DNA from: Anaerovorax odorimutans
Lineage (GTDB): Bacteria; Bacillota; Clostridia; Peptostreptococcales; JAAYPU01
Assembly (NCBI GenBank): GCA_016841185.1
Contig: JAENZQ010000023.1
Location: forward strand, 1 to 59,074
DNA: 59,074 nucleotides
Direction of reading: 5' to 3'
In this document: piece by piece, positions 53,026 to 59,074 of the stretch
Numbering within the stretch: position 1 is the stretch's first letter
Layout: every line of letters begins with the position of its first letter
The notes under the pieces: model-generated
Told to the model about the DNA's origin: nothing
The model's input: only the letters and a program-made list of their open reading frames with translations
The model's database searches: none
Made by a program: the position numbers and the translations under genes

Positions 53026-54795
53026 ATGAAAATTTTATTGACTTCTTTAAATTCCAAATATATTCAAACAAATTTAGCATTGAGGTATTTATATGAGTCC
53101 GCTTATGAATATCAGAAATATATTCAATTAAAGGAATTTACAATCAATCAGGAAGAACATTATATTTACAATGAAATCATAAGAGGTGGTTATGATGTCA
53201 TTTGTTTTTCTGTTTATATTTGGAATATTGATAAAGTAATGGATTTAATATCAAATATAAAAAAGGTAAAGGATGCAATCATAGTTTTGGGAGGACCTGA
53301 AGTAAGTTTTGATTCTGAAGAACTCATGATGAAACATCCCTATATCGATTATATCATAAGAGGTGAGGGAGAAGCGACTTTTTATAATTTTCTAAGCTGG
53401 CTGATTTCTAAAAAAGGACATCGAGATGAGATAAAAGGTATTACTTTTCTTTCGGGGAATTATCCCGTTTCAACGCCTGACAATGTGCCTGTTCAAAATT
53501 TAGACGACTTGCCTTTTCCATATAGGCACTTTGCGTTCGAAAAAAATAGAATAATATATTATGAGACTTCAAGGGGCTGCTGTTTTAACTGCAGTTATTG
53601 TTTATCGTCGGTAGATAAAGGCATCCGGTATTTCTCTTTAAACCGGGTGAAAGAAGAATTGACATATTTTATTGAAAAGGAAGCGCCCCAGGTTAAATTC
53701 GTGGATAGAACATTCAATGCTAACCCTGCAAGATGCCTTGAAATTATTAAATATATCAAGAGAAGAGATACAGGAAAAACTAACTTTCATCTTGAAATAA
53801 ACGGCGATCTTTTGAATCAAGAAATAATTGAAGAATTAAGAGATGTAAGAAAAGGCTTGTTCCAATTTGAAATAGGTGTCCAATCCACTTGTAAAGAATC
53901 TATTGATGCAGTTGGCAGAAAGACGGATTTTGATGAACTATGCAGGAATGTTCAGATGATCCGTGATTTCGATAATATTAATTTGCATTTAGACCTTATT
54001 GCCGGGCTTCCTTTTGAAGATTACAATACTTTTAAAAAGTCTTTTAATGATGTGTTTGCTTTAAAACCTCATAATCTTCAATTAGGTTTTTTAAAGCTTT
54101 TAAAGGGTTCACGAATACGTCGGGAATCAGCAGATCATTTTTACTGTTTTCAGGAAAAGGCGCCTTATGAAGTGCTTTCCAATAAATATATTTCTGCTTT
54201 GGAATTGATAAATTTAAAAATGATAGAAGATATCCTGGATAAATATTATAATCGTCCCGGATTTAAAGGGACATTAAAGTTTTTAACGGATAAATATTAT
54301 CATGATCCATTTTCTTTTTTTGAGGAATTCGCGAAATACTGGCGGCAGAAAGGGCATCATCATATTTCTCACAGCAGGATTTCCCTTTATTTAATAATAT
54401 CAGAGTTTTTTTATGACAAAGGATTTTCAGACTCAATCGTTTTCAGTGAATTGCTCCTTTATGACAGAATGTTGATTTCTGCTTCGGAATCCGCAACTAA
54501 TGATATCAATAAATCAAAGATTCATGATATACTTCATAATGAGAATTTTAGAAGCACTTATATACCACAGTATCAACATTTAAAGGTAAAGGAGATAAAA
54601 AAATTTCTTGGATGCAAAATGTTTGAATACAATATTCATGAATATGTAACACAAAATAAAAAGATTATCTGTGAAAAAAATCTTTGTTTTTTTGACTACT
54701 GCGATAAAAACATTGAAGGGCTGGCTTCAGTTTATTACTTGGCAATGGAAAAGATAGAGGAGGTAAGGCATTGGACAGAATCAAAAAATACTTAA
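53026..54795 (+). CDS. Cobalamin-binding-domain radical SAM protein (DUF4080-like)
   Basis: This 589-residue protein has an N-terminal B12-binding-like Rossmann domain (about 1-130; IIVLGGPEVSFDSEELM and IRGEGEATF). The radical SAM domain follows, with SRGCCFNCSYCLSS giving C-x3-C-x2-C near 183-192 and FEIGVQSTCKESIDAVGR. The C-terminal region from about 380 fits the DUF4080 pattern of this family. The substrate is unknown; relatives are widespread in Clostridia and may act on small molecules or RNA. AGGAG precedes the ATG. Its end overlaps the TPR gene by 25 bases, so the two are tightly coupled. Confidence 0.88.
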   Translation: MKILLTSLNSKYIQTNLALRYLYESAYEYQKYIQLKEFTINQEEHYIYNEIIRGGYDVICFSVYIWNIDKVMDLISNIKKVKDAIIVLGGPEVSFDSEELMMKHPYIDYIIRGEGEATFYNFLSWLISKKGHRDEIKGITFLSGNYPVSTPDNVPVQNLDDLPFPYRHFAFEKNRIIYYETSRGCCFNCSYCLSSVDKGIRYFSLNRVKEELTYFIEKEAPQVKFVDRTFNANPARCLEIIKYIKRRDTGKTNFHLEINGDLLNQEIIEELRDVRKGLFQFEIGVQSTCKESIDAVGRKTDFDELCRNVQMIRDFDNINLHLDLIAGLPFEDYNTFKKSFNDVFALKPHNLQLGFLKLLKGSRIRRESADHFYCFQEKAPYEVLSNKYISALELINLKMIEDILDKYYNRPGFKGTLKFLTDKYYHDPFSFFEEFAKYWRQKGHHHISHSRISLYLIISEFFYDKGFSDSIVFSELLLYDRMLISASESATNDINKSKIHDILHNENFRSTYIPQYQHLKVKEIKKFLGCKMFEYNIHEYVTQNKKIICEKNLCFFDYCDKNIEGLASVYYLAMEKIEEVRHWTESKNT

Positions 54796-55898
54796 AACAG
54801 TATACAGACCAGCTGGTGTTTATTACACTCGAAAATTATATTACCCAATCCAAAAAAGATATCGGATTTTTGAAAGATATCCCGCTTCCTGTTGCAGTTC
54901 ATAGGATTGCGGACCACATAAATGAAGGTAATCAGGATCAGATACCTTTTGAAGCTTTTGTTGAAGGAATTATCCATGTTATGGGAGTAGATAAGGATTT
55001 TAAATATATTCATGAATACCAAAAGTTTCTGTTTATGTCCAATGAACAGATTACGGATTATATTCTTTATCATGGCTTAAAGAAGGCGGAAGAGGGGAAA
55101 TATCTGGATGCTATTATTTATTTCAGAGCTGTTCTTTCAATGGAAGAAAATAATCTCAGTGCTTTCTACAATTACGGGAAATGCTGCAGAGACATCTTTG
55201 ACATGAGTAAAGATATAAAGGAGAAAAAAGATTTTAAGTCGGAAGCCATAAAGATTTTTGAGACAATCACAGAATTTTTTCCGGAATTTCCTGCTTCCTA
55301 TTATTATTTAGGATTCTTCTACTTTAATCAGAAATTGTTTGAAAAGGCTCAAATTACATGGAAAAAATATTTGGAAATCAGTGACGACCAGGAAAAGAAG
55401 GAAGAAATAGATAATAATTTAAGACGGATGGAAAACCATGTATTATTTGAAAAGGGTTATAATAATATATTAAGTGGAAGGTTTGAAAAAGGGCTTGAAA
55501 TACTATTACCTTTGGAAAAGAAGTACCCTCAATGGTGGAATCTGTTATTTTTTATTGGCTTAGCTTATCGGAACATGGAAGAGTTTGAAAAAGCTATTGA
55601 TTACTTTAAAAAAGTCCTTCAGAATAAGCCTTCTCAGATAGATACAATGAATGAACTGGGGATATGTTACACATCTGTAAATGACTTTAACAATGCTGAG
55701 AAATACTTTAAAAAAGCATTGATGCTCAAAAAGAATGATCATGAAATATTATCCAATCTTGCGGTGGTTTACATGAATACCGGAAATATCAACGAAGCTG
55801 AGGAATGCTTGGTAAAAGCTTTAAAGATTTCACCGGAAGATGAAGTAGCTTTACTTTGGATGGAAAAACTTAAAGAAATCAGAAATAAAACCCATTGA
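54771..55898 (+). CDS. Tetratricopeptide-repeat protein
   Basis: This 375-residue soluble protein has several TPR units in its C-terminal two thirds, clearest in INTMNELGICYTSV-like helices: DTMNELGICYTSVNDFNNAE, EILSNLAVVYMNTGNINEAEE, and WWNLLFFIGLAYRNMEEFEKA. The N-terminal 100 residues are a separate helical region. TPRs bind other proteins. Its TTG start, behind GAGGAGG, lies inside the preceding radical SAM gene, so it may form a complex with that enzyme; that is inference from gene overlap. No named family was recognised. Confidence 0.88.
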   Translation: MDRIKKYLKQYTDQLVFITLENYITQSKKDIGFLKDIPLPVAVHRIADHINEGNQDQIPFEAFVEGIIHVMGVDKDFKYIHEYQKFLFMSNEQITDYILYHGLKKAEEGKYLDAIIYFRAVLSMEENNLSAFYNYGKCCRDIFDMSKDIKEKKDFKSEAIKIFETITEFFPEFPASYYYLGFFYFNQKLFEKAQITWKKYLEISDDQEKKEEIDNNLRRMENHVLFEKGYNNILSGRFEKGLEILLPLEKKYPQWWNLLFFIGLAYRNMEEFEKAIDYFKKVLQNKPSQIDTMNELGICYTSVNDFNNAEKYFKKALMLKKNDHEILSNLAVVYMNTGNINEAEECLVKALKISPEDEVALLWMEKLKEIRNKTH

Positions 55899-56005
55899 AC
55901 TCATGTAGAAATTAATATAAAATAATCTTATTCCAAATTTTTTTGAAATCTATATAAATTGATATAAAATCAGATATAGGAAGCGATTATAAAGGGGGAA
56001 AAAGC

Positions 56006-57778
56006 ATGAAAGAATTGTTAACTGGAAATGAAGCAGTAGCAAGAGGTGCTTATGAAGCAGGTATTATTTTTGCATCAGCTTATCCGGGCACGCCAAGTAC
56101 AGAAATATTGGAAAACATTGTTCAATATAAATCGGAAATATATTGCGAATGGGCCCCAAATGAAAAAGTAGCTTTTGAGGCTGCAGTAGGGGCAGCAATT
56201 GCCGGAGGCCGTTCTTTGGCTGCCATGAAGCATGTAGGTGTAAATGTTGCGGCAGATCCGCTATTTACATTTGCATACACCGGTACTAACGGGGGTTTTG
56301 TATTAGTATCGGCAGATGACCCGGGAATGCACAGTTCTCAGAATGAGCAAGATAATCGAAACTATGCAAAATTTGCAAAGATTCCTATGCTTGAGCCATC
56401 CAACAGCCAGGAGGCAAAAGATTTTACCATACATGCTATAAAGTTAAGTGAAAAGTTTGATACGCCTGTTTTATTGAGACTGACAACTCGGATTTGCCAT
56501 AGTAAGAGTGTTGTTGAAACAGGCAGTCGAGAAGAGATTCCGGTACAAGATTATTCACGCAATATACCGAAATATATTGCGACACCTGCTAACGGCAGAG
56601 TGCTTCGGGTTTCTTTGGAGGATAGGCTGAAAAAACTGAAAGATTTTAGTAATGAAACCGAATTAAATGCCGCAGAATATAATGGTAAAGAAATCGGGAT
56701 CATCAGTTCAGGCGTTGCATATGAATATGCAAAAGAAGTTTTTGGAGGCAATGCTTCATATTTAAAATTAGGATTGACTTTTCCCCTGCCTATAAAAAAA
56801 ATAAAAGAGTTTGCAAATAAAGTGGATACACTTTATGTAATAGAGGAATTGGATCCATATATTGAAGATCAACTGAAAGCAGCAGGCATAGCTTGTATTG
56901 GAAAAGAAAAGATTCCTTTGAACGGAGAATTAAATCCGGATATTATCCGAAAGGCGTTATTGAATCAGGAGAGTGAAACCATCGAAACAGACGTAAAAGC
57001 AGTAGGAAGGCCTCCGACTTTATGTGCCGGATGTCCTCACAGAGGCTTGTTTTATGCCCTTTCCCAAAAGAAAAATATTATGGTTACAGGCGACATCGGC
57101 TGTTATACTTTAGGTTCGGCAGAACCACTGAATGCTATGGATACATGTATCTGTATGGGGGCAAGTATAAGCGCCGGCCATGGTGCGGCTAAAGTGTTTG
57201 AAAAAACTGGTTCGGATACGAAAACAGTTGCTGTTATAGGAGATTCTACTTTTTTCCATTCGGGTGTCACAGGGTTGATGGATATTGTCTATAATAAAGG
57301 CAATTGCACAACAATCATTCTCGACAACCGTATTACCGGAATGACCGGACATCAGGAAAACCCCGGTACGGGATATACTTTGATGGGTGATAAAACTGCG
57401 CAGGTGAATATTCCCGAGTTATGCAAAGCGGTAGGATTAAAAGAAGAAAACATTTTTATCGTAAATCCCATGGACCTTAAAGAGACAAGAATAGCTATAA
57501 ATAAGGCTGTTGAAATAAATGAACCGACAGTAGTTATTACAAAATGGCCTTGCGTATTAAAAAAATACTCTCCGGAAGATGTAAAAGAATTTGATTTAAA
57601 CAGAAAATTGTGCAGAGTGAATGAAGAAAAATGTACTTCTTGTAAGATTTGCACAAAAACAGGATGCCCGGCAATTTCATTTACTGAAAAAGCGGTGATT
57701 AATCCGGATATGTGTACGGGATGTACTGTTTGCTTACAGGCATGTCCTTTTGGTGCCATAGAAAAGGTGGGTGAGTAA
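56006..57778 (+). CDS. iorA: Indolepyruvate:ferredoxin oxidoreductase, alpha subunit
   Basis: This oxidises aryl-pyruvates from aromatic amino acids to aryl-acetyl-CoA with ferredoxin as acceptor. The N-terminal pyrimidine-binding-type domain (about 1-180; AYPGTPSTEILENI, EWAPNEKVAFEAAVGAA) is followed by the ThDP domain with TGDIGCYTLG and GDSTFFHSG. The C-terminal ferredoxin domain carries two 4Fe-4S motifs, CTSCKICTKTGCP and CTGCTVCLQACP. At 590 aa it is complete. GGGGG precedes the ATG. It overlaps or abuts iorB. It indicates anaerobic metabolism. Confidence 0.95.
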   Translation: MKELLTGNEAVARGAYEAGIIFASAYPGTPSTEILENIVQYKSEIYCEWAPNEKVAFEAAVGAAIAGGRSLAAMKHVGVNVAADPLFTFAYTGTNGGFVLVSADDPGMHSSQNEQDNRNYAKFAKIPMLEPSNSQEAKDFTIHAIKLSEKFDTPVLLRLTTRICHSKSVVETGSREEIPVQDYSRNIPKYIATPANGRVLRVSLEDRLKKLKDFSNETELNAAEYNGKEIGIISSGVAYEYAKEVFGGNASYLKLGLTFPLPIKKIKEFANKVDTLYVIEELDPYIEDQLKAAGIACIGKEKIPLNGELNPDIIRKALLNQESETIETDVKAVGRPPTLCAGCPHRGLFYALSQKKNIMVTGDIGCYTLGSAEPLNAMDTCICMGASISAGHGAAKVFEKTGSDTKTVAVIGDSTFFHSGVTGLMDIVYNKGNCTTIILDNRITGMTGHQENPGTGYTLMGDKTAQVNIPELCKAVGLKEENIFIVNPMDLKETRIAINKAVEINEPTVVITKWPCVLKKYSPEDVKEFDLNRKLCRVNEEKCTSCKICTKTGCPAISFTEKAVINPDMCTGCTVCLQACPFGAIEKVGE

Positions 57779-57779
57779 C

Positions 57780-58352
57780 TTGGTAAAGAATATATTATTA
57801 GTTGGAGTTGGCGGACAGGGAACTATTTTAGCCAGTAAAATTCTATCTTCGGCACTTCTTGAAGCCGGATATGATGTTAAAATGTCAGAAGTTCACGGTA
57901 TGGCACAACGGGGAGGAAGTGTTACCACTCAGATTCGATTTGGTACAAAAGTGCATTCTCCGATCATCGGGAAAGGTGAAGCAGATATTGTTGTTTCATT
58001 TGAAAAAATGGAAGCCATCCGATGGGTGGATTATCTAAAAAAAGGCGGCAAAATGGTAGTGAATGATTATGAGATTCCTTCTGCACCGATATTGACAGGA
58101 AAGGTCCAATACCCGACAGGCATTCTTCAGGAATTAAGAGAAAAAGTTGATGTGATGATTTTTAATGCCCCGAATATTGCAAAAGAATTGGGCAATATTA
58201 AAATAATGAATATTGTATTATTGGGTGCACTGGTAAAAGCGATGAGGCTTCAGGATCTGGATTGGGAGAAAGCCATAAGAAATAACATACGGGAAAAATT
58301 GGCAGAATTAAATATTCGGGCATTTAACAAGGGTGTTCAACAGATAAAATGA
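57780..58352 (+). CDS. iorB: Indolepyruvate:ferredoxin oxidoreductase, beta subunit
   Basis: This is the gamma-type 2-oxoacid:acceptor domain subunit. The N-terminal NILLVGVGGQGTILASKIL is the family signature, and EVHGMAQRGGSVTTQIRFG matches closely. Start choice: the TTG at 57780 has AAGGTGG nine bases upstream. A GTG at 57771 within the iorA tail is the alternative (193 aa). With the former the protein is 190 aa. It works as a complex with IorA. Confidence 0.93.
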   Translation: MVKNILLVGVGGQGTILASKILSSALLEAGYDVKMSEVHGMAQRGGSVTTQIRFGTKVHSPIIGKGEADIVVSFEKMEAIRWVDYLKKGGKMVVNDYEIPSAPILTGKVQYPTGILQELREKVDVMIFNAPNIAKELGNIKIMNIVLLGALVKAMRLQDLDWEKAIRNNIREKLAELNIRAFNKGVQQIK

Positions 58353-58371
58353 AAAAACATTAAATTTCATA

Positions 58372-58400
58372 TTGACACCCTATATGGTTTGTATTATAAT
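58372..58400 (+). promoter_or_regulatory. Near-consensus sigma-A promoter of the tRNA operon
   Basis: TTGACA and TATAAT match the consensus exactly, with 17-base spacing. The promoter ends 38 bases before the tRNA-Asn gene, as expected for stable RNA. Confidence 0.92.
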
Positions 58401-58438
58401 TTCTATTGTCGCTATAAAACAATGCAGCAAATTTTTGT

Positions 58439-58513
58439 TCCAAAGTAGCTCAATGGCGGAGCACTCGGCTGTTAACCGATAGGCTGTGGGTTCGAGTCCC
58501 ACCTTTGGAGCCA
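58439..58513 (+). tRNA. tRNA-Asn (GTT)
   Basis: The acceptor TCCAAAG pairs with CTTTGGA. Anticodon GTT sits in CGGCTGTTAACCG, and GGTTCGAGTCC is the T-arm. CCA is encoded. First gene of the tRNA operon. Confidence 0.95.
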
Positions 58514-58516
58514 CGT

Positions 58517-58605
58517 GCCGGGGTGGCGGAACTGGCAGACGCACAGGACTTAAAATCCTGCGGTCCATCAAGACCGTACCGGTTCGATTCCGGTCCTCGG
58601 CACCA
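58517..58605 (+). tRNA. tRNA-Leu (TAA)
   Basis: The acceptor GCCGGGG pairs with CCTCGGC. The anticodon loop CTTAAAA between CAGGA and TCCTG gives TAA. A long class II variable arm GCGGTCCATCAAGACCGT and encoded CCA are present. Confidence 0.95.
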
Positions 58606-58616
58606 TTTGTTATTGA

Positions 58617-58692
58617 CGCGGAGTGGAGCAGCTGGCAGCTCGTCGGGCTCATAACCCGAAGGTCAGGGGTTCAAATCCCTTCTCCGCAACCA
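58617..58692 (+). tRNA. Initiator tRNA-fMet (CAT), copy 1
   Basis: The acceptor starts C1 and ends with A72 (CGCGGAG / CTCCGCA), the unpaired C1-A72 that marks initiator tRNA. The anticodon stem carries three G-C pairs (TCGGG CTCATAA CCCGA). CCA is encoded. Confidence 0.95.
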
Positions 58693-58819
58693 ATCGATAT
58701 AAAAAGCGAGAAGCGAGACTTTGAAAAGAAAGGCCTGCGAGAATAGACTTAAATCTTGCTACTCGTATTATATTGAATCAAATGTGGCGGCGGCTTAAGC
58801 TGAAAACATTTCATATCAT

Positions 58820-58895
<76 letters not shown>

Positions 58896-58899
58896 ATAA

Positions 58900-58976
58900 G
58901 GCGGCGTAGCTTAGGTGGCTAGAGCGTTCGGTTCATACCCGAAAGGTCGGTGGTTCAAGTCCACTCGCCGCTACCA
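58900..58976 (+). tRNA. tRNA-Met (CAT), elongator
   Basis: The acceptor GGCGGCG pairs with CGCCGCT (one G-T). Anticodon CAT is in TTCGGTTCATACCCGAA. The sequence pattern is that of elongator Met rather than the lysidine-type Ile. CCA is encoded. Confidence 0.92.
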
Positions 58977-59021
58977 TTATTGATTTATTACTATTCATTA
59001 AATAAGTTAGTTACAAATCGG

Positions 59022-59074
59022 GGGCGTATAGCTCAGCTGGGAGAGCACCTGCCTTACAAGCAGGGGGTCATAGG
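59022..59074 (+). tRNA. tRNA-Val (TAC), truncated by the window end
   Basis: The acceptor start GGGCGTA is followed by TAGCTCAGCTGGGAGAGC and the anticodon loop CTTACAA (TAC). The T-arm and 3' acceptor strand lie beyond the window. Confidence 0.9.

Noticed and set aside
58380-58746. Reading frames on both strands across the tRNA genes
   Set aside because: They translate tRNA sequence (repeated Phe-Arg-Ser style peptides) and are not genes.

Overview
The window is low-GC chromosomal DNA from a Gram-positive anaerobe, most likely a spore-forming member of the Clostridia. The reasons are AT-rich codon use with many TTG and GTG starts behind strong Shine-Dalgarno sites, T-box leaders on amino-acid genes, a ferredoxin-linked indolepyruvate oxidoreductase (iorAB), a SpoVD-type PBP and SpoVE/FtsW-type flippase in the division cluster, an Sbp small basic protein, and an A2pm-type MurE. 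No phage, plasmid, transposase or CRISPR array was seen. Most of the window is core housekeeping; the novelty lies mainly in the intergenic elements and a few orphan genes.

Region 1 (1-15250) holds the 3' end of fabI, nadK (minus strand), an RluD-type pseudouridine synthase, and ilvC-ilvB behind a valine-type T-box (no ilvN in the window). It continues with rarD, a two-gene orphan island flanked by copies of one terminator module, a divergent pair that may belong to the spore surface, a DUF1232 gene with hpt, pduL-deoC, and a C_GCAxxG_C_C redox protein. Region 2 (15336-21515) is a MarR regulator with a heterodimeric ABC exporter whose two NBDs are complementarily degenerate, a pentapeptide-repeat protein bracketed by a small MITE-like element, and ychF.

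Region 3 (21597-39525) is lgt followed by the division and cell-wall (dcw) cluster: mraZ-rsmH-ftsL-spoVD/ftsI-murE-murF-mraY-murD-ftsW/spoVE-murG-murA-divIB-DUF881-DUF881-sbp-ftsZ. It is preceded by a 10-bp-phased MraZ operator. ftsA is absent between sbp and ftsZ, and spoIIGA-sigE do not follow ftsZ. Region 4 (39651-51437) is a SpoU-type rRNA methyltransferase, a phenylalanine T-box with pheST, a yybP-ykoY (Mn2+) riboswitch controlling a CaCA cation exchanger, zapA, mutS2, a DUF523 gene and argS. Region 5 (51442-59074) has two radical SAM genes (one cobalamin-binding and overlapping a TPR gene), iorAB, and a tRNA operon (Asn, Leu, fMet, fMet, Met, Val) that starts at a near-consensus promoter and runs off the window.

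Intergenic regions are rich in structured repeats. These include a ~200-bp nested inverted repeat at 554-757, a duplicated terminator module at 7987/9238, a 105-bp element with terminal inverted repeats at 19498 plus a half copy at 20321, and a ~215-bp inverted repeat capped by perfect GC-rich palindromes at 22426-22641. Arrays of a TAAGTR hexamer recur at several sites. No wholly new multi-gene system stands out. The best candidates for undescribed biology are the 8166-9193 island (including an in-frame TGA followed at once by a hairpin), the B12-radical-SAM/TPR pair, and the ftsA-less division locus.
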